Assembly (NCBI GenBank): GCA_023450535.1
Contig: JAEXGX010000247.1
Coordinates: 1 to 9,488, forward strand
From: Pseudomonadota bacterium
GTDB taxonomy: Bacteria; Desulfobacterota; Desulfovibrionia; Desulfovibrionales; Desulfovibrionaceae
Length of the DNA stretch: 9,488 nucleotides
Reading direction: 5' to 3'
Shown here: one piece after another, positions 1-6,415 of the stretch
Numbering within the stretch: position 1 is the stretch's first letter
Layout of the letters: each line of letters begins with the position of its first letter
Notes under the pieces: model-generated
Databases searched by the model: none
The model's input: the letters and a program-made list of their open reading frames with translations, nothing else
Told to the model about the DNA's origin: nothing
Translations under genes and position numbers: made by a program

Positions 1-4
1 GGGC

Positions 5-42
5 ACGGGGAGGGAAACTTTTGTAAAAGTTTCCCTCCCCGT
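5..42. terminator. Long perfect hairpin just upstream of leuB
   Basis: Arms at 5-22 and 25-42 are perfectly complementary over 18 bp, leaving only a 2-nt loop. The left arm reads ACGGGGAGGGAAACTTTT. No T-run follows the right arm on either strand, so it is not a textbook intrinsic terminator. It ends 28 nt before the leuB start codon. It could end or attenuate transcription from a gene left of the window, act as an intercistronic mRNA-stabilising hairpin, or be a dispersed palindromic repeat. The hairpin itself is certain; its role is inferred. Confidence 0.45.
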
Positions 43-70
43 TAAACTCATACTCATAAAGGAATTTTTG

Positions 71-1143
71 ATGAAAAAGCACTTCTGTGTGATGCCGGGA
101 GACGGCATCGGGCCGGAGATTGTAGAAGAAGCGCTGCGCGTGCTGAACGCCATAGCGAAAAAATTCGGTCATGAATTCAGCACGGAAGAAGTTCTCATCG
201 GCGGTTCGGCCATTGATGCCACGGGTGGCCCCCTGCCCGATGCGACGGTGGAAGCCTGCAAAAAAGCGGACGCCGTGCTGCTCGGCGCGGTGGGCGGCCC
301 AAATGGGATACCCTCGACCCGGCCATCCGTCCGGAAAAGGGCCTGCTCGGCATCCGCAAAGCCCTCGGACTGTTCGCCAACCTGCGTCCGGCCACGCTTT
401 TTCCCGAGCTGGCCGGAGCCTGCCTGTTGCGTCCGGACATCGTGGGCAAGGGGCTGGATCTCATTGTGGTGCGCGAGCTGACCGGCGGCATCTATTTCGG
501 CACGCCTGCGGGAACGGAAATACGCGACGGCAAGCGCACCGGCTGGAACACTATGATCTATAATGAAGATGAAATCGCCCGGATTGCGCATGTAGCATTT
601 CAGGCGGCGCAAAAACGCCGCAAGAAGGTCTGCTCTGTGGACAAGGCCAATGTGCTCGACGTGTCGCGCGTATGGCGCGAAGTAGTCATTGAAGTGAGCA
701 AACAGTACCCTGATGTGGAGCTCAGCCACTTGTATGTAGACAACGCTGCCATGCAGTTGGTGCGCGATCCCTCCCAATTCGACGTCATTGTAACGGGCAA
801 CCTGTTCGGAGACATCCTCTCCGATGAGGCCAGCGTGATCACCGGCTCCATCGGCATGTTGCCTTCCGCCTCCCTCGGCTCCTCCCAGCCGGGCCTGTTT
901 GAACCCATCCACGGTTCCGCGCCGGATATCGCGGGTCAGGGCAAGGCCAATCCGCTCGCCACTATTCTGTCCATCGCCATGATGCTGCGTCATGCCTTTG
1001 ATATGAGCACGGAAGCCGACGCCATTGAGTGCGCCGTACACAAGACGCTTCAGGCGGGCTTCCGTACTGGAGATATCATGGAGTCAGGCAAAACACTCCT
1101 TTCCACCCGGGAAATGGGCGACAAGGTCATCACCAACCTTTAA
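71..1143 (+). pseudogene. leuB: 3-isopropylmalate dehydrogenase, single-base frameshift
   Basis: LeuB oxidatively decarboxylates 3-isopropylmalate with NAD+ in the cytoplasm, the third step of leucine synthesis. The start is the ATG at 71, seven bases after an AAGGA ribosome site. Frame one gives normal LeuB up to residue 77 (MPGDGIGPEI near the start, then LGAVGGP). It then turns to nonsense and stops at 481. Reading on one frame over from 301 restores KWDTLDPAIRPEKGLLG and everything after it. Joined, the product is 357 residues, normal for the family. The expected catalytic residues are present: Arg96, Arg106, Arg135, Tyr142, Lys192 (VDKANVL), Asp224, Asp248 and Asp252, with the NAD-site GSAPDIAG. 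One base is missing in the CCCAAA run at 298-303. No other damage is visible, so a recent mutation or a read error fits better than an old pseudogene. As written, no active enzyme would be made. Confidence 0.9.
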
Positions 1144-1149
1144 TTTCCC

Positions 1150-1183
1150 TGCCGCCGTTCCCTGAAAACAGGGAGCGGCGGCA
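1150..1183 (+). terminator. Hairpin after leuB, probable terminator
   Basis: Arms at 1150-1164 and 1169-1183 form a 15-bp stem with one G-U wobble and an AAAA loop. It begins seven bases after the leuB stop codon. The stem is very GC-rich (TGCCGCCG against CGGCGGCA), but the bases after it (TTACAG) are not a T-run. Its position and strength suggest 3'-end formation or mRNA protection for leuB. True intrinsic termination is less certain. Confidence 0.55.
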
Positions 1184-1273
1184 TTACAGATGAAAAAGCC
1201 CTTGAACGGAGGAGTCGTGAAAGATTATCTCTCTGTCAGACAACCCGGTCCCGGTGTTTTTTGAGGCGGAGCC

Positions 1274-1380
1274 CTAGGACCTGTTCACACTATTACCGCA
1301 GAGATATCATTCCTCCCGACGGGGCACGGGGCGGAGCCCCGAAAAACAAAACATTTTCCTTTTGTATGAACAGACCCTAG
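1274..1380. mobile_element. MITE-like element flanked by CTAG
   Basis: The 99-bp core at 1278-1376 has inverted ends. The left end is GACCTGTTCACAC (1278-1290). The right end, read on the other strand, is GGTCTGTTCATAC (1376-1364). They agree at 10 of 13 positions and all differences are transitions. CTAG lies directly outside each end (1274-1277 and 1377-1380), as expected of a 4-bp target duplication. The core encodes nothing; it holds a GC-rich hairpin (CGGGGC, GGA, GCCCCG at 1327-1341). IS5-group elements duplicate YTAR sites, so a non-autonomous IS5-family derivative is my best guess. It sits downstream of both the leuB hairpin and the sulfatase gene on the other strand, so it interrupts no gene. 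Confidence 0.5.
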
Positions 1381-1392
1381 TTTATCATCATT

Positions 1393-2697
1393 TTATTCTT
1401 CTGGCTGGCGCAACTCCTGCGCCACCGTGTACGCGTAATTGCGCCCAGTAGCAGTGAGAATGCTTTCCGCCACGGCATCCAGAGTTTGGGCCTTGAGTTC
1501 CCGATAGGCCCTGTTCTCCGGCTCCAAGGTCAACAGATGGGAGGCCAGGCGTGAAGCCCAGTGCGCATTGCCCCGTTCCAGCGCCTCGCGAGCCCTGTCT
1601 GCAAGGCCCCCAACTCCACCGACAAGCTCAACCATGCCTAGCGCCTCTTCCTTTGCGCCGAATGTCGTCAATTCCAACGGATCATTGCCGAACCATCCGA
1701 TATACGCGCTATAAATGCCGCGCACCGTCCAGGCTATATTTCCGTAATATTCTCCCAGATCATCCAGCGCCGCCAGATGAGGGGGCAGTTTCACCGTTCG
1801 CACAAGCTCGTCCGGCCCCATCCCCTGCCGCATCCCTTCAATCGTGGCCTCAAAAATATGTTTCAGAGCATCCCGGTAGTTACGTAATGCCGTACGGGAT
1901 TGCTCTGCCCCACAAAAGGGCATGGTATGGCCGGGCACCACGCCTTGCGCATCCAGTTCCATCATTCGTTCCAGGCTCGAGATCCAGCTTGGCAAATCGC
2001 GCGGAGGAGTGCCCCGCACCGGATACACGTTGGGAAAGGAACGATAGATGTCGTCTCCCGCACATAGAATCCTTTCAGAGGGAATCCATACCGCGAGAGC
2101 GTCAGTGGTTTCACCCGGCGTGGCGATAAGCTCCAGCTCCACACCACATAATGTCAGCTTCATATCAGCGCCGTCAAAAAAACGGTTCGGCATCACCGCG
2201 CCCGTCTTTCCACTAAAAATAGCCCCCTTGGCCTTGGGATACATGACCAGAGAAACCCCGTTGCAGATACGCTTTTCCGGCGGCAGAGCAAAGCCTCCCT
2301 GCCGTGTCCCGCGCCGGGCAAATAGCGGCATCAATCCTGTTTGTTCAAAGGGCAGTGTTTCCGCTCCGAAATTGGAACGCGCCCAGACTTCCACATCGTT
2401 GCCTTCCGCAGCAAAGACCGAAGAAGCGCCAGTGTGATCACCATGCCCATGCGTATAGATAATAGCTTTGACCGGCTTGTCCGTAACCCTGCGAAACTCG
2501 TCCAGAGTGGCCCGGGCATTCTCGGGAATCATACCGGTATCCACAAGAATAATACCGTCGTCGCCCACAATCATGGTGACATTAGACACATCGTACAAGA
2601 CAGAGGTCCAGACGCGTTCACTCATGTGAACAATGCCACGCCACGCAAGCAATGTATCCCGCCGCTTTTCCAGCTTCAATGTTTCCGGAGTTTTCAT
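1393..2697 (-). CDS. Short MBL-fold alkylsulfatase-like hydrolase (copy 1)
   Basis: This 434-residue protein resembles type III alkylsulfatases (SdsA1/BDS1 family), zinc enzymes that hydrolyse alkyl sulfate esters to sulfate and alcohol. Residues 1-260 form the metallo-beta-lactamase domain: THGHGDHTG gives His83, His85, Asp87 and His88; PGETTDA gives Glu196; AGDDIYRSFPNVYPVRG gives Asp215; PGHT gives His257. Residues about 265-430 match the helical dimerisation domain (GPDELVRTVKLPPHL, LGEYYGNIAWTVRGIY, then LEPENRAYRE and GRNYAYTVAQELR). The chain ends right there, so the C-terminal SCP2-like domain of the roughly 650-residue enzymes is missing. No signal peptide is seen; it is probably cytoplasmic. 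The ATG has AAGGAG eight bases upstream. It lies 110 bp after its paralogue on the same strand and is probably cotranscribed with it. The family is clear, but the substrate is not; other MBL hydrolase activity is possible. Confidence 0.85.
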   Translation of the reverse strand: MKTPETLKLEKRRDTLLAWRGIVHMSERVWTSVLYDVSNVTMIVGDDGIILVDTGMIPENARATLDEFRRVTDKPVKAIIYTHGHGDHTGASSVFAAEGNDVEVWARSNFGAETLPFEQTGLMPLFARRGTRQGGFALPPEKRICNGVSLVMYPKAKGAIFSGKTGAVMPNRFFDGADMKLTLCGVELELIATPGETTDALAVWIPSERILCAGDDIYRSFPNVYPVRGTPPRDLPSWISSLERMMELDAQGVVPGHTMPFCGAEQSRTALRNYRDALKHIFEATIEGMRQGMGPDELVRTVKLPPHLAALDDLGEYYGNIAWTVRGIYSAYIGWFGNDPLELTTFGAKEEALGMVELVGGVGGLADRAREALERGNAHWASRLASHLLTLEPENRAYRELKAQTLDAVAESILTATGRNYAYTVAQELRQPEE

Positions 2698-2763
2698 CCT
2701 GTTTTCTCCTTATCGTTTACCACAGAGAATCGCCTGGCGCGCCATTTGCCTACTCAAAACTAC

Positions 2764-2790
2764 AAAATCAGCCGATCTACTCCTGATTTT
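2764..2790. other. Hairpin between the two sulfatase-like genes
   Basis: AAAATCAG at 2764-2771 and CTGATTTT at 2783-2790 are exact inverse complements with an 11-nt loop. It lies in the 110-bp gap between the paralogues, just after the upstream gene's stop codon. The AT-rich 8-bp stem is weak, so it may be a partial terminator or processing site. It may also be chance. I see no convincing promoter in this gap. Confidence 0.25.
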
Positions 2791-2807
2791 TGGTCGCGTT
2801 GACTTTA

Positions 2808-4118
2808 TCAGCTCTCTGTATCACGCAGTTCCTGCGCTACTGTTCGCGCATAGTTGCGCCCCGAGGTGGTCAGCATGATGTCAGACATAAGGTCGAGTGC
2901 GTCGGCCTTGAGTGCACGGTATACCGGTTCTTCCGGCTTCAGTGCCAAAAGATGATCGGCCAGACGCAACGCCCATCCCGTATCTCCCTTCCGAAGCGCG
3001 TCCTTCGTACGTTGGAGAAGCGCACATTCTCCGCCTGCCAGCTCTGCCATGCGCACCGCTTCTTCACACGGTCCGAATTCGGTCAACAACATACGCGGGT
3101 TTCCATCAAACCAACCCCAATACGCCGCATATAACGCGCGCACTGTCCAGGCTACATTACCGTAATATTCCCCCAGTTCATCCAGTCCGGCCAGGCGTTC
3201 GGGTAATTTCACAAGACGAACCAGTTCATCCGGTCCCAATCCTCTGTTCATACCCGCCACCGTTTCCCGGAATACATGAGCCAGAGCATCATGATAATTA
3301 CTCAGTGCGCTGTATACCGCCTCCCGGCCAAGCCAGGGATCCGTGTGCCCCACCAGCAGCGCATCCGCATGATATTCACGCAACATGTCCAACGTGGCGA
3401 TCCAGGACAGCACATCCCGGCAGGGCATGCCGCGCACAGGATAAACATTGGGGAAAGAGCGGTACAGAGCGTCTCCGGCGAACAATATGCCATAATCGGG
3501 TAGCCAGACACACAGGGCGTCTGCCGTTTCTGAAGGGGCCGCGCGCAACTCGAGACGAACGCCGCACAGCGTCAATTCCAGGCGCTCATCTTCCAGAAAA
3601 TGATCCGGCGGCACAGAGCCCTGTTTGCCGTTGAACGCTGCGCCTGAAGGCATGGCACTCCGCAGAGGAGACAACCCCGTACCACTGCGCTGCTCCTGTG
3701 GCAATTTTGCACCGTTCTGCCGCGAACCTCTGGCCCCGAACTGGGACATCAGCCCAGCGGCCTCGAACAGTGCCGCTTCCACCCCGAAATTCGGGCGCGC
3801 CCAGACCTCAACATTCTCTCCTGCGGCCGCAAATACCGAAGATCCGCCGGTATGATCGCCGTGCCCGTGCGTGTAAATAATTGCACGTACCGGGAGCGGC
3901 GTCACTTTACGAAACTCCTCCATGATCTCCTGGGCAACGGCCGGAAGCATCCCCGTATCCACCAGGATCACACCGTCATTCCCCACAATCATGGATACGT
4001 TGGATTCATCATACGCTACAGCCTGCCACACCCGCTCGCCCACCCGGACCATATGGGGCTGTAGAGTGTTCTGACGCGCCTCCAGGCGCAACGTTTCCGC
4101 GCTCTTTTCTCTGTTCAT
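2808..4118 (-). CDS. Short MBL-fold alkylsulfatase-like hydrolase (copy 2)
   Basis: This is a 436-residue paralogue of the next gene downstream, similar along its whole length, and the first gene of the pair to be transcribed. The zinc ligands are all kept: His84, His86, Asp88 and His89 in THGHGDHTGG, Glu197 in APSETADA, Asp216 in AGDALYRSFPNVYPVRG, and His258 in VGHTDP. The dimerisation domain is also kept (GPDELVRLVKLPERL, LGEYYGNVAWTVRALY, LKPEEPVYRALKADAL). It too ends at RNYARTVAQELR and lacks the SCP2-like domain. The region between residues about 112 and 185, which borders the substrate pocket in this family, differs most from copy 1, so the two may prefer different esters. No signal peptide is seen. 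The ATG is preceded by only a weak ribosome site (GGTGAT). A promoter, a palindrome and a roughly 150-nt leader lie upstream. Exact substrate unknown. Confidence 0.85.
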   Translation of the reverse strand: MNREKSAETLRLEARQNTLQPHMVRVGERVWQAVAYDESNVSMIVGNDGVILVDTGMLPAVAQEIMEEFRKVTPLPVRAIIYTHGHGDHTGGSSVFAAAGENVEVWARPNFGVEAALFEAAGLMSQFGARGSRQNGAKLPQEQRSGTGLSPLRSAMPSGAAFNGKQGSVPPDHFLEDERLELTLCGVRLELRAAPSETADALCVWLPDYGILFAGDALYRSFPNVYPVRGMPCRDVLSWIATLDMLREYHADALLVGHTDPWLGREAVYSALSNYHDALAHVFRETVAGMNRGLGPDELVRLVKLPERLAGLDELGEYYGNVAWTVRALYAAYWGWFDGNPRMLLTEFGPCEEAVRMAELAGGECALLQRTKDALRKGDTGWALRLADHLLALKPEEPVYRALKADALDLMSDIMLTTSGRNYARTVAQELRDTES

Positions 4119-4205
4119 AATGTATCACCGCAGTATGTTTCTATTATTAAGGACGGGGCTCCACAGCACCTTTATCCATACCCCATGAAACGCCTTACGA
4201 ATAAA

Positions 4206-4232
4206 GAGCGCAGAGATGGTCTCGCTTGGCTC
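4206..4232 (-). other. Leader hairpin upstream of the sulfatase pair
   Basis: On the minus strand, GAGC, GC and GAGA at the 5' side pair with TCTC, GC and GCTC at the 3' side, around a CCA loop with small bulges (CAA and T). It would lie inside the untranslated leader of the first sulfatase gene. A structured leader is plausible, but I could not match it to a known riboswitch. The rest of the leader (4119-4205) shows no other clear structure. Confidence 0.3.
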
Positions 4233-4235
4233 CGT

Positions 4236-4260
4236 GAGTAATTTCAAAATGGAATTACCC
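4236..4260. repeat. 25-bp inverted repeat, copy A (sulfatase leader)
   Basis: The half-sites are GAGTAATTTCA (4236-4246) and TGGAATTACCC (4250-4260) around a 3-bp spacer. The wider block at 4235-4262 matches the block at 6591-6618 at 24 of 28 positions, and all four differences are transitions. It lies about 10 nt downstream of the inferred transcription start. It could be a protein operator, an RNA hairpin, or a copy of a dispersed palindromic repeat; two copies in one window cannot decide this. Confidence 0.6.
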
Positions 4261-4264
4261 TAGA

Positions 4265-4282
4265 ATGTTCGATATCGAACAT
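4265..4282. promoter_or_regulatory. Perfect 18-bp palindrome, candidate operator
   Basis: ATGTTCGATATCGAACAT is its own exact reverse complement, centred on GATATC. It overlaps the -10 box and presumed start point of the minus-strand promoter for the sulfatase pair, where a bound dimeric repressor would block transcription. Its length and symmetry suit a helix-turn-helix dimer. I do not recognise the regulator family, and no regulator gene lies in the window. Confidence 0.5.
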
Positions 4283-4306
4283 ATCTTGTCTCGTCTCTCT
4301 TGTAAA
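4278..4306 (-). promoter_or_regulatory. Sigma-70-like promoter of the sulfatase pair
   Basis: On the minus strand, TTTACA (4306-4301) and TATGTT (4283-4278) are separated by 17 bp. A second -35-like TTGACA lies at 4315-4310, but its 17-bp partner (GAGACA) is poor. The inferred start point near 4271 gives a leader of about 150 nt before the ATG at 4118. The promoter lies directly after the bamD terminator, which fits a new transcription unit starting here. Confidence 0.5.
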
Positions 4307-4322
4307 GTATGTCAATAACAAA

Positions 4323-4364
4323 AACCAGAGGCCGGTTAGGGATGTCCCTAACCGGCCTCTGGTT
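4323..4364 (-). terminator. Intrinsic terminator of the trxAB-bamD operon
   Basis: Perfect 20-bp arms at 4323-4342 and 4345-4364 surround a 2-nt loop. On the minus strand the hairpin is followed directly by a TTTT run (4324-4321, continuing the final TT of the stem), the classic signal. The plus strand has no such run directly after the stem, so the orientation is clear. It lies about 80 nt after the bamD stop codon and just before the next promoter, so it insulates the two units. Confidence 0.85.
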
Positions 4365-4387
4365 GAAGAAAAAACTTTGAGTTTCCC

Positions 4388-4415
4388 GGGATTGCTGATC
4401 GAACCAGCAATTCCC
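4388..4415 (-). other. Second hairpin in the bamD 3' region
   Basis: GGGATTGCTG (4388-4397) pairs with CAGCAATTCCC (4405-4415) with one bulged T and a 7-nt loop. It lies between the bamD stop codon and the main terminator, with no T-run. It may protect the 3' end of the mRNA; no more can be said. Confidence 0.35.
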
Positions 4416-4441
4416 TACCTCATTGAATTATCTCATTGAAA

Positions 4442-5164
4442 TTACAGCCACCGGAAATAGTCCTTCCATGTGCCTTGACGTTTTTCCCGTTCATTTTCAG
4501 CGCTTTTTTCCCGGAAGCGCAGGTAGGCGTCCTCTCCCTTCTTACGGGCATAATCTGCCACCTCCGTCACATCACCGTAATTTTCCAGAACATAGCGATA
4601 TCTGGTCCATGCAGCCTGATAATTGCCCATGCTCCAGAACACGTCGCCGATATACACCTCGCGCTGGGCCAACAGATTGCGGCATTCCGCAATTTGCTCC
4701 TGCGCCTTTTCAGCGTACTCCGTTCCGGGATAGCTCTGTTCCAGACGCTGGAAATATTCCAGTGCCTCGGCTACTTCCGTAGAAGCCTGATCCACCGAGC
4801 GATAGCTGTTTTTCAACGACATGCCCAACTGATACAACACGTAAGGTATAGCGCTGTGCCGCGGGTGCAGTGTTTCAAAGTCCCTGTACGCCTCAGCCGC
4901 TTCTCCATATTTTTTGTTCAGGAAATAGGCGTCAGCCAACGACAGCTCGGCCTCTATCGCATAAGGGCTGAAAGGATAATCATCCTTGATGCGGGCATAG
5001 GATTGTGCCGCCTTGGCGTATTCTTTGGCGCGCATGGCGTCGTTGCCGTTTTCGTATATTTCCTGCACCGTGTCTTCCGACACGGGCAGGAAATATTCGT
5101 CAATAAGGCCGCAACCCGACAACATGAGGCAAGCCAGCAACGGCAGGACAGGCAGCTTAGGCAT
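4442..5164 (-). CDS. bamD: Outer membrane assembly lipoprotein BamD
   Basis: BamD is the essential lipoprotein partner of BamA in the complex that folds beta-barrel proteins into the outer membrane; it faces the periplasm. The 240-residue product starts with a short lipoprotein signal ending in the lipobox LSGC, making Cys18 the lipidated residue. TPR-type helical repeats follow: NGNDAMRAKEYAKAAQSYAR near 39-58, ADAYFLNKKYGEAAEAYRDF near 77-96, the long VLYQLGMSLKNSY segment, and GDVFWSMGNYQAAWTRYRYV near 174-193. Length and layout match the family (E. coli BamD is about 245 residues). Its ATG overlaps the end of trxB by 8 bp, so translation is probably coupled, and it ends the operon before a strong terminator. 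A generic TPR lipoprotein is the only alternative. Confidence 0.9.
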   Translation of the reverse strand: MPKLPVLPLLACLMLSGCGLIDEYFLPVSEDTVQEIYENGNDAMRAKEYAKAAQSYARIKDDYPFSPYAIEAELSLADAYFLNKKYGEAAEAYRDFETLHPRHSAIPYVLYQLGMSLKNSYRSVDQASTEVAEALEYFQRLEQSYPGTEYAEKAQEQIAECRNLLAQREVYIGDVFWSMGNYQAAWTRYRYVLENYGDVTEVADYARKKGEDAYLRFREKSAENEREKRQGTWKDYFRWL

Positions 5165-6098
5165 TCACTCGCTCCAGGTAGGACAGGGCAGAGGTAGCGG
5201 CAGTGGCGCCGTCGCCCACAGCACTGCTCACCTGACGGCACAATTTCGCGCACACGTCTCCGGCTGCAAACAGGCCGGGCAGATTGGTATGCATTTCAGC
5301 ATCGGTTTTAACAAAACCCTGGGCATCCATGTCCAGAGCAGCGGGCAGGAACCCGGAAAGCGGCTGCATGCCCACATAGACGAACAGGCCTTCCACCGGG
5401 ATGATACGAGTCTCCCCAGTGCCGACATGACGCACGGCAACAGCGTCCATAGTTTCCCCGCCACGGATTTCATCAATCACATGGCTGGTGACAAGCTCGA
5501 TCTTGTCGGGCATGGCGGCGACTTTATCCGCGTATACCTTACTGCCGCGAAATCCTTCGCGCCGATGGATCAGGTAGACCTTGTTCACGATACGCGCGAG
5601 GTATAAAGCTTCCTCAAGAGCGGAGTTACCCCCGCCTACCACGGCCACGTCCCGGCCGCGATAGAAGTTGCCGTCACATATCGCGCAGTAGGAAACGCCG
5701 CGCCCGGTGAACTTATCTTCACCCGGCGCGCCAAGCGCCCGATGATGTGCTCCCGTACAGACGATGACGCTTCGGGCTCGCACGGGTTCCACACCGTCGG
5801 CAAAGCGGGCTTCATACCATCCGCCTTCCTGCACTGGTGTTTCAAGCGAGATAATCTCGCCACGCAGCCGTTCCACAGGGTACTCGTCAAGATGTGCGGA
5901 AAACAAATCCGCAAGTTCCCAACCTTTAATTCCTTTGGGGAACCCCGGGTAATTCTCGATCTCCGCCGTACTGAGCACCTGGCCGCCAGGGGCACTTTTT
6001 TCCACAAGCGCAGTACTCATGCCCGCGCGCACAAGATACAGAGCAGCCGTCATTCCGGCCGGGCCAGCCCCGAGGATGAGGGCATCAAAGCTTTTCAT
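5157..6098 (-). CDS. trxB: Thioredoxin-disulfide reductase
   Basis: TrxB passes electrons from a nicotinamide cofactor through FAD to oxidised thioredoxin in the cytoplasm. The 313-residue protein shows the standard order: FAD-binding GAGPAGMTAALYL at 10-22, the redox-active disulfide CAIC at Cys138 and Cys141, the nucleotide-binding GGGNSALEEALYLARI at 155-170, HRREGFRG at 178-185 (a basic patch of the kind used for NADPH), and the second FAD motif LFAAGDV at 277-283. CAIC replaces the commoner CATC. Two further cysteines, 283 and 287, lie where FAD motif 2 meets the RQVSSAVGDGA helix. The start codon overlaps the trxA stop (ATGA) and the end overlaps bamD by 8 bp. Function is secure; cofactor choice (NADPH or other donor) is inferred. 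Confidence 0.95.
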   Translation of the reverse strand: MKSFDALILGAGPAGMTAALYLVRAGMSTALVEKSAPGGQVLSTAEIENYPGFPKGIKGWELADLFSAHLDEYPVERLRGEIISLETPVQEGGWYEARFADGVEPVRARSVIVCTGAHHRALGAPGEDKFTGRGVSYCAICDGNFYRGRDVAVVGGGNSALEEALYLARIVNKVYLIHRREGFRGSKVYADKVAAMPDKIELVTSHVIDEIRGGETMDAVAVRHVGTGETRIIPVEGLFVYVGMQPLSGFLPAALDMDAQGFVKTDAEMHTNLPGLFAAGDVCAKLCRQVSSAVGDGATAATSALSYLERVNA

Positions 6099-6415
6099 GC
6101 AAGCGCCTTATCAAGTACGGCAGTAATGTTGGATTTACCCACGGCTCCGGTGATCTGTTCCACAACTTCGCCGTTCTTGAACACGATCAACGTGGGAATG
6201 GCTCGAATGCCGAAGCGGCCGGGCGTCATGGGGCTGTCGTCCACATTCATTTTATAAACATTGGCGCGCCCCGCATATTCCTGAGCGATTTCATCAATCA
6301 CGGGAGCAAGGCCACGGCAGGGGCCGCACCAAGGAGCCCAGAAGTCAACCAGAACAGGAACGGCGGATTTGATGACCATGCTGTCGAAGGTGGCGTCGGT
6401 AATCTGTTCGGACAT
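6095..6415 (-). CDS. trxA: Thioredoxin
   Basis: This is a classic 106-residue cytoplasmic thioredoxin that reduces protein disulfides. The active site is WCGPC with Cys30 and Cys33 in VDFWAPWCGPCRGLAPVIDE, followed by the buried Asp/Glu region, the cis-proline segment IRAIPTLIVFKNG, and the terminal helix. There is no signal sequence. The ATG has AGAGGAG six bases upstream. The stop codon shares ATGA with the trxB start, pairing the protein with its own reductase. A strong promoter lies about 230 bp upstream, so the mRNA has a long leader containing an inverted repeat. Confidence 0.97.
   Translation of the reverse strand: MSEQITDATFDSMVIKSAVPVLVDFWAPWCGPCRGLAPVIDEIAQEYAGRANVYKMNVDDSPMTPGRFGIRAIPTLIVFKNGEVVEQITGAVGKSNITAVLDKALA

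Noticed and set aside
169..1041. Long 290-codon open frame antisense to leuB
   Set aside because: Its composition is what codon bias of the plus-strand gene produces. It has no domain and no good ribosome site, and it lies over clear LeuB coding sequence.
1236..1262. CCGG-TC-CCGG followed by a T-run as an intrinsic terminator
   Set aside because: The stem is only four pairs with a two-base loop, too weak to support.
1190..1264. Short frame (24 residues, MKKPLNGGVV start) between leuB and the MITE
   Set aside because: The ATG has no ribosome site and the peptide matches nothing I know. An internal GTG has GGAGGAG only two bases away. It may be a remnant but cannot be supported.
4420..4446. 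Direct repeat CTCATTGAA next to the bamD stop codon
   Set aside because: Only two short AT-rich copies; a GAAATTAC similarity to the leader repeat lacks its other half.
4436..5197. 253-codon plus-strand open frame over bamD
   Set aside because: It is the mirror of a well-supported BamD gene, has no recognisable motif, and runs through the bamD-trxB overlap.
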